A DNA stretch of 64,000 nt from Bog-473 sp963787485 (GCA_963787485.1 CAWBDF010000003.1:62001-126000), one strand, 5' to 3'; numbered from the stretch's first letter, positions 1 to 9,217 are shown. The notes: a model not told the origin generated them from the letters alone. Program-made: numbers and translations.

Positions 1-618
1 GCCCAGCGCCCGGGACCGCGTTTTGTGTTGGTGCTCTCTGGCGGTCCGACGGCGCGCCAGTGCTACGAAGTGTTGGCGACCGCCGCGGCCATCGACTGGG
101 GTCTCGTCGACGTCTACGTGGGCGACGAGCGCGTCGTGCCCCCGGATCACGTGGACGCCAACCAACGCCTCATCCATGAGGCGTTGCTCGACCGCGTGGG
201 TGGCGTGGGGTCGTTCTCACCCATGCCGACCCTGGGCCCGATCGACGAGTGCGTCGCGTCCTACCAGCGCACGATGGAGCGGCTGCTGAGCGGGCCGGGC
301 ATCGATCTCATCCATCTCGGGATGGGTCCTGACGGGCACACGGCCTCCCTGTTCCCGGGGACAGCCAGCCTGGGTGCGCCCCCCGGCGTGTGGGTGGTGG
401 CGACCGAGGACACCGGCGGCACCAACGCCCACCCACGCCTGACGCTCACCTTGCCCGCCATCGACGCGGCGAGATTGGCCGTGTTCACCGTGGCGGGTGC
501 CACCAAGGCGGCGGCGGTGGCCGCCCTCGAGCGTGGGGAGGACCTCCCGGCGGGGCGGGTACGAGCCGCACGGACCGTGTGGTTGGTAGATGGTCCGGCC
601 CGGGGCGAATCGTCCTAA
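1..618 (+). CDS. pgl: 6-phosphogluconolactonase, 5' partial
   Basis: Hydrolyses 6-phosphogluconolactone in the oxidative pentose phosphate pathway (cytosol). The reading frame is open from base 1, so the true start lies upstream of the window; the GTG at 25 is internal because the sequence before it already reads in frame into the LVLSGGPTAR segment, the family's N-terminal phosphate-binding motif. GDERVVPPD and GMGPDGHTASLFPG are further family motifs. The protein ends 10 bases before the FO synthase start on the same strand, so the two may be co-transcribed. Assignment is from motifs; the missing N-terminus is probably about 20-30 residues. Confidence 0.9.
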   Translation, partial: AQRPGPRFVLVLSGGPTARQCYEVLATAAAIDWGLVDVYVGDERVVPPDHVDANQRLIHEALLDRVGGVGSFSPMPTLGPIDECVASYQRTMERLLSGPGIDLIHLGMGPDGHTASLFPGTASLGAPPGVWVVATEDTGGTNAHPRLTLTLPAIDAARLAVFTVAGATKAAAVAALERGEDLPAGRVRAARTVWLVDGPARGESS

Positions 619-628
619 GTTGACCTCC

Positions 629-2950
629 ATGCTCACCGACGCCGACCTTCTGCGCCTGACGGCGGACCAGCTCGCCCCGCACGCCCGGGCCGTGCGAGAC
701 CAGGCCCACGGCCGGCGTGTCACGTACTCGCCCAAAGTCTTCATTCCCCTCACCATGCTGTGCCGCGACCGGTGCGGGTACTGCACCTTCGCCAAGGCGC
801 CGGCGCGCCTCCATTCGCCGTACCTCACTCCGGACGACGTCCTGGCCCTCGCCCGGGCCGGTCGGGACGCCGGCTGCCACGAGGCACTCTTCACCCTGGG
901 CGAACGGCCCGAGCTGCGCTACGCGGTGGCCCACGACTGGCTCGACGCGCACGGCTACGCGACGACGGTGGACTACCTCGCCGCCATGTGCCGCCTCGTG
1001 GTGGAAGAGACCGGCCTGCTCCCCCACGCCAATGCCGGTGCCCTCTCCGCCGAAGAGTTGGCCTGTCTTCGCCCCGTGGCCGCCAGCCAGGGCATGATGC
1101 TCGAGTCGATGGCAGAGCACCTGCCGGCGCACCGGGGCGCACCGGACAAGGAGCCGTCCCGCCGGCTCGCCACGCTCGAGGCGGCTGGTGAGCTGGCGAT
1201 CCCGTTCACCACCGGGATCCTCGTCGGCATCGGCGACGGTCGGCCGGACCAGCTCGCCGCCCTGCGGGCCATCGCCTCCTCGCACGCCCGCCACGGGCAC
1301 GTGCAGGAGGTCATCGTGCAGAACTTCCTACCCAAGCCCGGGACCGCCATGGCCGGGGCCGAGGCCTGCCCGCCCGAAGACCTGCGCTGGGCCATCGCCG
1401 CCGCCCGCCTCGTCCTGCCCCCCGAGGTGCACGTCCAGGCTCCCCCCAACCTCTCCGACGAACTGGGCCCGCTGCTCGGCGCGGGCATCGACGACTGGGG
1501 TGGCGTGTCGCCGGTCACGGCAGACCACGTGAACCCCGAGCGCGCCTGGCCGGCGCTCGAAGTGCTCCGGGCCGCCACCGAGTCGGCTGGCCACACCCTG
1601 GCCCCCCGCCTCACCGTCTACCCCGCCTTTGTCCACGATCCGGGGCGCTGGCTCCATCCCGCCCTCCACTTCGGTGTGCTCGATGCGTCGGACGCCGAGG
1701 GACTGGCCCGTGACGCCCCCTGGTGCTCGGGGGGCGCTGAGGCTCCGCCCGAGCTGCTCGACCCGTCCGCCGGGCATGACCTGCCCGGCGCGGCAGGCAT
1801 CCCTTCCGGGCGGGCCGGCTCCGGTGGGGCGGTGGCCGAGGTCCTCGACGGGGTCGAGCTCGGACAGGAGGTGGGGCTTCCTGAGATCGTCACCCTCTTC
1901 GCCGCCCGCGGCCCCGAGGTGCGCGCCGTGGCCGAGCTGGCGGACCAGCTGCGTGGGCAGATCGTGGGCGACACCGTCACCTTCGTGCACAACCGGAACA
2001 TCAACTACACCAACGTCTGCACGTTCAAGTGCCGCTTCTGCGCCTTCTCGAAGGGGCCGCTCTCGCTCAATCTGCGGGGTACCCCCTACCTCCTGGAGCT
2101 CGACGAGATCACACGCCGGGTGGCGGAGGCCGAAGCCCAAGGAGCCACCGAGGTGTGCCTGCAGGGCGGCATCCACCCCGACTTCGACGGGGACTACTAC
2201 CTGCACGTGCTCGAGGCCGTCCGTGCCGCGTCGGTCGAGATCCATGTGCACGGGTTCACCGCGCTGGAAGTCACCGAGGGGGCCCGTCGCTCGGGGGTGG
2301 CACTGGCCGAGTACCTGCTTCGGCTGAAGGAGGCCGGGCTCAAGACCCTGCCGGGGACGGCGGCCGAGATCCTCGACGACGAGGTGAGGTCGGTGATCTG
2401 CCCCGACAAGATCTCGACCGACGAGTGGCTCGAGGCACATCGCACGGCACACGCCGTCGGCCTGCGCTCGAACATCACCATCATGTTCGGTTCCGTCGAA
2501 CGGCCAGTCAGCTGGGCCCGCCACCTGGTGCGCACCCGGGCGCTCCAGCGCGAGACGGGAGGCTTCACCGAGTTCGTGCCGCTCCCCTTCGTGCACATGG
2601 CCACCCCGCTGTACCTCCAGCGTCGGGCGCGCCGGGGACCGACATTCCGCGAGGCCTTGCTCATGCATGCCGTGGCTCGGATCGCGTATGCCGGTGACAT
2701 CGACAACATTCAGGTCAGCTGGGTCAAAATGGGAGCCGAAGGGGCGCGCCAGGTGCTGCGGGCCGGGGCCAACGACCTGGGCGGAACGCTCATGGACGAG
2801 AACATCTCGCGGGCAGCCGGCGCGCTCCACGGTCAGCGCATGGGAGTCGACGAGCTCGAGGACCTCGTGGCGCCCCTCGGACGACCGCTGGTGCAACGGA
2901 CGACGCTCTACGGTCGTCCCGTGCCGGCCGGCGTGGCTTCGGGCGTGTGA
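629..2950 (+). CDS. fbiC: 7,8-didemethyl-8-hydroxy-5-deazariboflavin (FO) synthase, CofG-CofH fusion
   Basis: Makes FO, the deazaflavin core of coenzyme F420, from tyrosine and 5-amino-6-ribitylamino-uracil. It has two radical SAM modules in one chain of 773 residues: the CofG half with a C-x3-C-x2-C cluster at about residues 45-52 (CRDRCGYC) and the CofH half with a second one at about 464-471 (CTFKCRFC). The fused form is typical of actinobacteria. I start at ATG 629 rather than at the GTG 590 that would overlap pgl. The stop overlaps the GTG of the next gene. Its presence predicts F420-dependent enzymes, and two candidates (LLM at 18.8 kb, PPOX at 48.5 kb) occur in the window. Confidence 0.95.
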   Translation: MLTDADLLRLTADQLAPHARAVRDQAHGRRVTYSPKVFIPLTMLCRDRCGYCTFAKAPARLHSPYLTPDDVLALARAGRDAGCHEALFTLGERPELRYAVAHDWLDAHGYATTVDYLAAMCRLVVEETGLLPHANAGALSAEELACLRPVAASQGMMLESMAEHLPAHRGAPDKEPSRRLATLEAAGELAIPFTTGILVGIGDGRPDQLAALRAIASSHARHGHVQEVIVQNFLPKPGTAMAGAEACPPEDLRWAIAAARLVLPPEVHVQAPPNLSDELGPLLGAGIDDWGGVSPVTADHVNPERAWPALEVLRAATESAGHTLAPRLTVYPAFVHDPGRWLHPALHFGVLDASDAEGLARDAPWCSGGAEAPPELLDPSAGHDLPGAAGIPSGRAGSGGAVAEVLDGVELGQEVGLPEIVTLFAARGPEVRAVAELADQLRGQIVGDTVTFVHNRNINYTNVCTFKCRFCAFSKGPLSLNLRGTPYLLELDEITRRVAEAEAQGATEVCLQGGIHPDFDGDYYLHVLEAVRAASVEIHVHGFTALEVTEGARRSGVALAEYLLRLKEAGLKTLPGTAAEILDDEVRSVICPDKISTDEWLEAHRTAHAVGLRSNITIMFGSVERPVSWARHLVRTRALQRETGGFTEFVPLPFVHMATPLYLQRRARRGPTFREALLMHAVARIAYAGDIDNIQVSWVKMGAEGARQVLRAGANDLGGTLMDENISRAAGALHGQRMGVDELEDLVAPLGRPLVQRTTLYGRPVPAGVASGV

Positions 2951-4017
2951 CGGACGGTTCAAGGAGGGCCGACGGTTCGGACCCCACCGGCGAGGGGCGC
3001 GGCGCGGGTGAGCCGGTGCGCCAGAGCGCCTTTGACGCGCTCTTCGAGAACGACGCCCTCTCGGCGGCCCAGGTCCGCGAGCTGCACGCCATGGTCGGGT
3101 CCCTCGGCGACCTGGCCCGGGGAGGCACGGCGGTGGGCGACCTCAAGATCGCCAATGCCGCCCTGGGCGAAATGGCCGAGGCCTTCCGGGTGTTCCGCCC
3201 CTACCGCCACGTGCGCAAGGTCACCATGTTCGGATCCGCCCGCACCAAGTCGGCGGACCCCATCTACATCTTGGCCCGCAACCTGGCCCGCAAGCTGGCC
3301 CAAGCCGGCTGGATGGTGGTGACCGGCGCCGGTCCGGGGATCATGGCCGCCGGGCTGGAAGGGGCGGGCCGTGACCACGCCTTCGGGGTCAACATCCGCC
3401 TGCCCCACGAAGACGAGCCCAACGCTTTCATCGCACAGGACCCCAAGTTGGTCGAGATGCGCTATTTCTTCACCCGCAAGCTGATGTTGATCAAGGAGTC
3501 GCACGGGTACGTCGTGCTGCCGGGGGGGTTCGGCACCCAGGACGAAGCCTTCGAGCTCCTCACGCTGCTCCAGACGGGCAAAGCGGAGCCGGCTCCGGTC
3601 GTGATGGTCGAGACGCCCGGCGGCACCTACTGGCATGCCTGGCTGCGCTTCGTCGAGGAGGAGGCCATCGCGTCGGGTTGGGTCTCGCCCGACGACCGCG
3701 CCCTGTTCAAGGTGACCAACACCATGGAGGAAGCGAGCCAGGAGGTCCTGGGCTTCTACCGCAACTATCACTCGTGTCGCTGGGTGGGTGACCTCCTGGT
3801 GTTGCGGCTCCAGGTGCCACCCAGCAAGAGGGAGCTGAACGACCTGAACCGTCGTTTCGCCGACATCGTGGTGCGCGGCAGCATCCGCACGGTGGCGCCC
3901 TTTCCTCCCGAACGCGACGACCATCCCGAGCTCCCTCGGATCGCCCTGCGCTTCGATCGGTACCACTACGCGCGCCTGCGCCAGCTGATCGACGCCGTCA
4001 ACGAAATGACGGGCTGA
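2947..4017 (+). CDS. LOG family (lysine-decarboxylase-like Rossmann) protein
   Basis: This 356-residue protein carries the LOG-family signature PGGFGTQDE at about residues 192-200, preceded by a Rossmann-type GAGPGIMAAG segment. Characterised relatives are cytokinin-nucleotide phosphoribohydrolases or nucleotide hydrolases; the longer form seen here, with roughly 90 extra N-terminal and 100 extra C-terminal residues, is of unknown function. The GTG start overlaps the fbiC stop by four bases (GTGA), so translation is probably coupled. I infer a nucleotide-processing role only at family level. Confidence 0.85.
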   Translation: MTDGSRRADGSDPTGEGRGAGEPVRQSAFDALFENDALSAAQVRELHAMVGSLGDLARGGTAVGDLKIANAALGEMAEAFRVFRPYRHVRKVTMFGSARTKSADPIYILARNLARKLAQAGWMVVTGAGPGIMAAGLEGAGRDHAFGVNIRLPHEDEPNAFIAQDPKLVEMRYFFTRKLMLIKESHGYVVLPGGFGTQDEAFELLTLLQTGKAEPAPVVMVETPGGTYWHAWLRFVEEEAIASGWVSPDDRALFKVTNTMEEASQEVLGFYRNYHSCRWVGDLLVLRLQVPPSKRELNDLNRRFADIVVRGSIRTVAPFPPERDDHPELPRIALRFDRYHYARLRQLIDAVNEMTG

Positions 4018-4040
4018 GCGCCCCCCCGACCCCACTGGGG

Positions 4041-4079
4041 CCCGAGTCACCCAGGGCGCCGACCCGAGTCACCCAGGGC
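4041..4079. repeat. 17-nt tandem direct repeat over a stop codon
   Basis: CCCGAGTCACCCAGGGC occurs at 4041-4057 and again at 4063-4079, a 22-base period. The second copy contains the stop codon of the minus-strand thpR gene (4069-4071). It lies between two convergent genes and looks like a short tandem duplication; I see no hairpin of terminator quality. Confidence 0.7.
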
Positions 4080-4626
4080 CGACCCGCTCCGGGCCGAGCG
4101 GGGCCCGGGCCACGCTGGCGTAGACATGGCCGTCCGGTGAGGGCGCCGAGGAGACCAGGTCGATGTGGTGCACGGCGAAGGTGGACTCGAACGCCACGCC
4201 CTCCAGACGCTCACGTGCGGCGCCGCTGAGCCGGCGACCCTTGGAGCGGGCCAGGGTGAGGTGCCCGTTGAACGGCGGCGCGGCGGCCGGTCGGGCCACC
4301 AGGGGCACCGTGGCGGCGCGCACGGCGGCGGCGAGTCCCTCGACTCCGGAGGCCGGCAGCTGGAGCACCCGGACCGCGGTGAACCAGGCCGTCGCCGGTC
4401 CCAGCCGGCACTCGACGGGTCCGCTTTGGTCGGCGGCGCATTCGTGGAGGGCTCGGGCCAGCTGGTTGGCGGCGAGCTCATCGACGTCCCCGAGGAATCG
4501 CAGCGTGACGTGCCAGCGCGTGCGGCCGACGAAACGCAGGCCCTTGGTCGGCTCGAGCTGGCGCTCCAGCGCGGCCAGCCGCCCCCGCGTGGGCTCGTCG
4601 GGCCAGGCGGCCACGAAGAGTCGCAC
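4069..4626 (-). CDS. thpR: RNA 2',3'-cyclic phosphodiesterase (2'-5' RNA ligase family)
   Basis: A two-histidine phosphodiesterase of 185 residues. The two catalytic HxTx motifs are HVTLRF at residues 39-44 and HLTLAR at 122-127, spaced as in the family. It hydrolyses 2',3'-cyclic phosphates in RNA or nucleotides; the physiological substrate is not settled. The open frame runs much further upstream, but the family N-terminus (RLFVAAWP) begins at GTG 4626, which I take as the start. It lies 34 bases downstream of the small helical protein and in the same orientation as the acyl-CoA ligase, so the three probably form one transcript. Confidence 0.88.
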   Translation of the reverse strand: MRLFVAAWPDEPTRGRLAALERQLEPTKGLRFVGRTRWHVTLRFLGDVDELAANQLARALHECAADQSGPVECRLGPATAWFTAVRVLQLPASGVEGLAAAVRAATVPLVARPAAAPPFNGHLTLARSKGRRLSGAARERLEGVAFESTFAVHHIDLVSSAPSPDGHVYASVARAPLGPERVGPG

Positions 4627-4660
4627 CTCGTCCGATCTTCCGCGCTGACGGCCGCGGTCG

Positions 4661-4906
4661 TCAGCCGGCGCCGTCGTCGAAGCCGGCGCGGGCTGAGCGC
4701 TGGTCGAGGGCGGCAATGGATTTCTCGAGGGCCCGCCGGGCCTTGAGCACGCGGCGTTCGAGCGCCAGCGCCTCACCCGTCTCGGCCGAGTCGGGGTCAC
4801 CCGACGTGGCGCGTTGAAGCGCATCGATGGCCAGGTCGGAGAGCTCGTCCGCCAGGTCCTGCAAGCGGGCCGTGAGGGCGATCACCGCCTCGTCCCCGGG
4901 ACTCAT
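4661..4906 (-). CDS. small helical hypothetical protein
   Basis: An 81-residue acidic/basic alternating protein (MSPGDEAVIALTARL...), predicted by eye to be almost wholly alpha-helical, with a likely coiled segment around ALERRVLKARRALEKSI. Its ATG overlaps the stop of the acyl-CoA ligase gene (ATGA at 4903-4906), which strongly supports it as a real translationally coupled gene. No family function is recognised. Confidence 0.65.
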   Translation of the reverse strand: MSPGDEAVIALTARLQDLADELSDLAIDALQRATSGDPDSAETGEALALERRVLKARRALEKSIAALDQRSARAGFDDGAG

Positions 4907-6546
4907 TTGGTGGGCCCCACGGCGCGCGCACCGGGCGGTTCGGTCCGCTCGACGTCGTAGGCATCCTCGGCATACGCGGCCCGCATGAGCTTCTTGTCGA
5001 ACTTGCCCACGCTGGTCTTCGGCACTTCGGTGAGGAAGGTCCAGCGCTCGGGCAACCACCAGTGCGGCACCCGGTCGGACAGGAAGGCGACCAACGCTTC
5101 GGCAGAGGGCGAACGACCCGGTCGGGGAACGACGACCACCAGTGGCCGTTCTGTCCACTTGGGGTCGGGGACGGCGATCACGGCGGCTTCGAAGACGTCA
5201 GGGTGGGCCATGACGGCGTTCTCCAGCTCGACCGATGAGATCCACTCGCCACCCGACTTGATCACGTCCTTGGTGCGGTCGGAGATGGTCATGTACCCCT
5301 GAGGATCGAGCGTCCCCACGTCGCCGGTGCGCAACCAACCGTCGTCGAACGGGCTCGGGTCGTCGTCCTTGTAGTACGAGCCGGTGACCCACGGACCGCG
5401 GATCTCGAACTCTCCCACCGAGACCCCGTCGTCGGGCAGGACCGTCCCGTCCTGCCCGACGACGCGGACCTCTACCCCGGGCACGAACCGACCAGCTTTG
5501 GCCCGGTAGTACATGTCGTCGTGCCCGTCGATGCGGTGGGCCGGCGGCACGGCCAACGCGGCCATGGGGCTCGTCTCGGTCATGCCCCAGCCCTGAATCA
5601 TGGTGACCCCGAAGCGCTCCTGGAACGCCGTCATGAGCGACTCGGGGACGGCGGCGCCTCCGGCGGTGATGTTGCGGAGAGTCGAGAAGTCGATCGGCGT
5701 GTCCAGCGCCAGGAGTCCGTTCCAGATGGTGGGGACTCCAACGGCGAGCGTCGGGTGGTACTCGTTGATGACCTGGGCCAGGTGCTCTCCCATCAGGAAC
5801 ATCTGCGGCATGATCATGTCGGTGCCGGCCATCCAGGCCCCGTAAGGCGTGCCCCAGGCGTTGGCGTGGAACATGGGAACGATGATCAGGATCCGGTCCG
5901 CTTCCCTCATGCCGACGGACGCGGCCGACTGCTCGGCCATGGTGTGCAGCCAGGTCGACCGGTGCGAGTACACGACACCCTTGGGATTGCCGGTCGTCCC
6001 GCTCGTGTAGCACATGCCGGCGGCCGTCCTCTCGTCGAGCACGGGCCAGTCGAAGCCGGGAGCCTCGGCGCCCAGCAGCTGCTCGTAGGAGAGAACGTCG
6101 CCGAGCGGCGTCGGGTCCCCCTGTCCAACCACAACGAACGTCTCGATCGTCTTCAGGTCGTTCCGCACCGCGGCCAGCAACGGGATCAGCGATGCATCGA
6201 CGATGATCATGCGGTCCTCGGCGTGGTTGATCACGTAGGCCAGCTGGTCTGGGGGCAGGCGGATGTTCAAGGTGTGCAGGACGGCCCCCATGGAAGGGAC
6301 GGCGAGATACGCCTCGAGGTGGGCCTGGTTGTTCCAGCAGAAGGTCCCCACGCGCTCCCCCGGTCGGATACCCAGGCGCGTCAAGGCCGACGCCAGCTTC
6401 TCGGCTCCGACGGCGACCTCCGAGAAGGTCGACGTCCGGTGACCGCCGGGCTCGACGGTGATGACGGCGCTGGCGCCGTGCACCCGCTGCCCGTATCGGA
6501 GGATGTCGCTGACCAGGAGTGGAGCGTCCTGCATGGTGCTCTGCAT
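4903..6546 (-). CDS. fatty-acid--CoA ligase (AMP-binding superfamily)
   Basis: Activates a carboxylic acid to the acyl-adenylate and then the CoA thioester. The P-loop-like motif YTSGTTGNPKG, the GWGMTETSP motif and the hinge region GDVGTLDPQGYMTISDRTKD with IKSGGEWIS are all present, giving a complete adenylate-forming enzyme of about 547 residues. Substrate is not readable; the best match by feel is the medium/long-chain acyl-CoA synthetase group. Two ATGs (6546, 6534) give N-termini MQSTMQDAPLL or MQDAPLL; I use the first, while the upstream GTG 6573 looks less likely. It is divergent from the methyltransferase gene at 6633 and heads an apparent three-gene transcript. Confidence 0.92.
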   Translation of the reverse strand: MQSTMQDAPLLVSDILRYGQRVHGASAVITVEPGGHRTSTFSEVAVGAEKLASALTRLGIRPGERVGTFCWNNQAHLEAYLAVPSMGAVLHTLNIRLPPDQLAYVINHAEDRMIIVDASLIPLLAAVRNDLKTIETFVVVGQGDPTPLGDVLSYEQLLGAEAPGFDWPVLDERTAAGMCYTSGTTGNPKGVVYSHRSTWLHTMAEQSAASVGMREADRILIIVPMFHANAWGTPYGAWMAGTDMIMPQMFLMGEHLAQVINEYHPTLAVGVPTIWNGLLALDTPIDFSTLRNITAGGAAVPESLMTAFQERFGVTMIQGWGMTETSPMAALAVPPAHRIDGHDDMYYRAKAGRFVPGVEVRVVGQDGTVLPDDGVSVGEFEIRGPWVTGSYYKDDDPSPFDDGWLRTGDVGTLDPQGYMTISDRTKDVIKSGGEWISSVELENAVMAHPDVFEAAVIAVPDPKWTERPLVVVVPRPGRSPSAEALVAFLSDRVPHWWLPERWTFLTEVPKTSVGKFDKKLMRAAYAEDAYDVERTEPPGARAVGPTK

Positions 6547-6632
6547 GGCCCAAGTATGGCCAGCACCGACCACACCTGTCGCCTGGGCTCACCCAGCACT
6601 GTGGTCGCCCTCGAGGGGGGTAGGTTGCGCCG

Positions 6633-7850
6633 ATGCACCCGCTCGACGACCCGCACGCGGGACCCGGTGGGCGCGAAAGCCTGCGGGAGACCACCGCGGT
6701 GTGGGAGGCGCATGCCCAAGCCGACCCGCTCTGGGCCGTCTTGAGCGACCCGGTCCGGGCCGGGCGCCGCTGGGACCTCGACACCTTCCTCGAGAGCGGC
6801 CGCCACCAGGTGGACCAGGCGCTCGGGCGGCTGGACGCCCTCGGCGGGACGCTGGTCGACCACGCCCTGGCGCTCGACTTCGGCAGCGGCGTCGGCCGGC
6901 TGAGCCAGGCGCTCGGGGACCGCTTCGAGCGGGTGCTCGGCTTGGACGTCTCGCCCACGATGGTGGCGGTGGCCCGCCGCCTGAACCGGCATGGCGAGCG
7001 AGTCACCTTCCGCTGCAACGACTCCGCTCGCCTCGAAGGCGTCGCGTCCGGTTCGGTCTCGCTGGCGCTCAGCTTCATCACGCTCCAGCACGTGCCCCCC
7101 GCGCTGGCGCGCGGCTATCTGGCCGAGCTCCTCAGGGTCGTGCAGCCCGGTGGTGCCGCCATCGTTCAGGTGCCCTCCCATCTCGACGAGGCCTTCCTCC
7201 CCTCAGATCGCGACGACCGTCCCGTCGAGATCGAGGACCGGCGGGCCGAGCTGCTCCTCGAGCCACCGGCGGGCCCGCTCAGGGCCGGGGTCCCGGCCAG
7301 CGTCCGGGTCCGGGTCACCAACCGCAGCCGCCGACCGTGGGTCCAGTGCGGGCCCCATGCCCTGAACGTCGGTAGCCACTGGTCCGACGGCAAGGGCACC
7401 GTGCTACCCGGCCACGGGCGGGCCCGATTGCCCGCGAGGATGGAGGCAGGATCATCGGCGGAGGTCGACCTGCTCGTCACTCCGCCGGCGCCGGGCACTT
7501 ATCACCTCTCGGTCGACGTGGTCCAAGAGGGAATCTGCTGGTTCGGCGGGAACGACCGCGGCCCCTGGTGGCGACGCCGGGGGCCCGCTTCGGACCAGGC
7601 CATCGTGACGGTAGAGCCCTCCCCCGTTTCCGAGTCCGACTCGGGTGAAGCCGACGGTGGCATGGCGAGCTTCGGCGACCTCGTGAGCACCGAGCCGAGC
7701 CAACCACCGCCCTTCGAGATGCACCCGATCCCACGAGCCGAGGTCGAAGCGATCGTCCGGGCCGCCGGGGCCCGGCTCCTCGGCGTCGACGACAGCGTCG
7801 ACGACTGGCACCACCTGACCTACTACATCGGGGTAAATCCTGTTAGGTAG
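6633..7850 (+). CDS. SAM-dependent methyltransferase with C-terminal beta-rich domain
   Basis: Residues about 70-200 form a class I methyltransferase: motif I is LDFGSGVGRLSQAL and a later LSFITLQHV segment corresponds to motif IV. After residue about 215 there is a second part (VRVRVTNRSRRPW, TYHLSVDVVQEG, GICWFGGNDRGPWWR) that reads like an Ig-fold or sugar-binding sandwich, followed by a short tail. Methyltransferases with such tails occur in glycan or lipid modification clusters, but the acceptor cannot be inferred here. It is a single gene, 59 bases from a divergent acyl-CoA ligase. Confidence 0.85.
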   Translation: MHPLDDPHAGPGGRESLRETTAVWEAHAQADPLWAVLSDPVRAGRRWDLDTFLESGRHQVDQALGRLDALGGTLVDHALALDFGSGVGRLSQALGDRFERVLGLDVSPTMVAVARRLNRHGERVTFRCNDSARLEGVASGSVSLALSFITLQHVPPALARGYLAELLRVVQPGGAAIVQVPSHLDEAFLPSDRDDRPVEIEDRRAELLLEPPAGPLRAGVPASVRVRVTNRSRRPWVQCGPHALNVGSHWSDGKGTVLPGHGRARLPARMEAGSSAEVDLLVTPPAPGTYHLSVDVVQEGICWFGGNDRGPWWRRRGPASDQAIVTVEPSPVSESDSGEADGGMASFGDLVSTEPSQPPPFEMHPIPRAEVEAIVRAAGARLLGVDDSVDDWHHLTYYIGVNPVR

Positions 7851-8149
7851 TACGAGCGGTCACTTTGACAAGGAAATTTTGACGTGTCGCGCGGCTCGTG
7901 GGGTGCCCACGCCACAGATGGGCGAGGGGTCGCCCACCGTTCAACCGTCGTCTCGATGAGATTCCGCTATGCGCTGTTGGTTGTTCCGGCCCAAGGGGCT
8001 ACCCGATAGTCGGTGGCATCCTCGCGTGCCTCACGGACGTTCGGCCGATTACGACATGTGCCGCGTCCAGCTGATGAGCTGCTGAGAGACACTTGGTAGG
8101 GCGGGCGCAGAGCAAGAGCGCACACGGAGAACGACTGAGAGGACTGAAC
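7851..8149. other. non-coding gap, 299 bases
   Basis: The stretch is locally AT-richer, with two TTGAC boxes (7865 and about 7879), but I find no matching -10 element, no hairpin and no open frame with coding character. Confidence 0.5.
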
Positions 8150-8647
8150 ATGGCAGAGGAAGGCAAGCCAGTCGAAGTGTCACGCAGGATCGCGGCACCA
8201 GCAGACCGCATCTTCGAGATCCTGGCGAATCCGCAGCGTCACATGGAGTTCGACGGGTCCGACATGCTCCGGGGAGCCGTCTTTGACCGTCCCATCACCG
8301 GTGTAGGCGACGCCTTCTCCATGAAGATGAACTTCCATCGGCTCGGTGGCGACTACCTCATGCTCAACTATGTCGTGGAGTTCGAGCCAGATCGGCGCGT
8401 CTTCTGGGAACCCGCTCCGGGAGACCTCCCCCCGGCTGATGGCAATCCATCCGCAATCGGTGTCCCTGCGGGTTACCGCTGGGGCTTCACCCTCACCCCC
8501 GACGGTGACGACGCCACCATCGTCACCGAGGTCTTCGACTGCGTCGACGCGCCTGAGGAGCTTCGCCAAGCGCTACGACAGGGCGAGGAGTGGGTTGCAG
8601 CGATGACAGCCAGTCTGGAAAGACTCGAGAGGATCTCTACCCAGTAG
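8150..8647 (+). CDS. SRPBCC (START-like/polyketide cyclase) family protein
   Basis: 165 residues beginning MAEEGKPVEVSRRIAAPADR, the usual SRPBCC first strand and helix (ADRIFEILANPQRHMEFDGS), and ending in a long helix (EWVAAMTASLERL). These helix-grip proteins bind hydrophobic ligands. I start at ATG 8150, which has GAGAGG seven bases upstream, rather than at the GTG 8093. It stands alone before mug, with no clear substrate clue. Confidence 0.85.
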   Translation: MAEEGKPVEVSRRIAAPADRIFEILANPQRHMEFDGSDMLRGAVFDRPITGVGDAFSMKMNFHRLGGDYLMLNYVVEFEPDRRVFWEPAPGDLPPADGNPSAIGVPAGYRWGFTLTPDGDDATIVTEVFDCVDAPEELRQALRQGEEWVAAMTASLERLERISTQ

Positions 8648-8677
8648 GAACCCCGACCGGGCGTATCTTCTCGCTCC

Positions 8678-9190
8678 ATGGAGCAGGCTGTCGCGGATCT
8701 GGTCGGTCCGGATCTGCGCGTGCTCTTCTGCGGGATCAATCCCGGGACGCTCTCGGGTGATCTTGGCCTGCATTTCGCCCGGCCGGGGAACCGGTTCTGG
8801 AAGTTGCTCTGCGCCGCTGGATTCACCGAGTCCGTTCTGCTCCCCGCCGAGCAGCACACGCTGCCCGCGCTGGGCATAGGCATCACGAATCTCGTGGGGC
8901 GGGTGACAGCCGCCGCCAGCGAATTGAGTGTCGCCGAGCTGCGTGAAGGGGCAAAGCAGCTCGAGGCCAAGGTGGGGATTCTGCGGCCCCGCTGCGTCGC
9001 CGTGCTGGGGCTGCAGGCGTACCGAACGGCCTTTGTGAGACCGGGAGCCGTCATCGGCCCACAGCCCGAACTTCTCGGCGGGGTCCTTCTTTGGCTCCTA
9101 CCCAACCCGAGCGGTCTTCAGGCCCACTATCAACTGCCCGAAATGAAGGAGATGTTCAAGTCGCTTTTTGTCGCCACTGAGGCTGGCTGA
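8678..9190 (+). CDS. mug: G/U mismatch-specific DNA glycosylase
   Basis: Removes uracil or thymine mispaired with G (base excision repair). The active-site motif GINPGTLSG lies near residue 20 and NPSGLQAHY near 145, which are motifs 1 and 2 of the Mug/TDG branch of the uracil-glycosylase superfamily. Its 170 residues match the family. The first motif has the Mug-type Asn (GINPG), as expected for TDG/Mug. The 3' end abuts a relic of an MFS transporter encoded on the other strand, so this gene sits on one side of an old recombination junction. Confidence 0.92.
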   Translation: MEQAVADLVGPDLRVLFCGINPGTLSGDLGLHFARPGNRFWKLLCAAGFTESVLLPAEQHTLPALGIGITNLVGRVTAAASELSVAELREGAKQLEAKVGILRPRCVAVLGLQAYRTAFVRPGAVIGPQPELLGGVLLWLLPNPSGLQAHYQLPEMKEMFKSLFVATEAG

Positions 9191-9217
9191 CGGGAGTAGG
9201 TTCTCGATGGCAGAAGT

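Noticed and set aside
217..2962. Long minus-strand frames opposite pgl and fbiC (up to 544 codons)
   Set aside because: High-GC shadow frames: Arg/Gly/Pro-rich with no domains, while the plus strand encodes clear enzymes.
5521..6744. 407-codon plus-strand frame opposite the acyl-CoA ligase
   Set aside because: Antisense shadow rich in Gly, Val and Arg without any motif; the minus strand carries the full AMP-binding signature.
7865..7893. Promoter at TTGACA upstream of the SRPBCC gene
   Set aside because: No -10-like sequence at a suitable distance.
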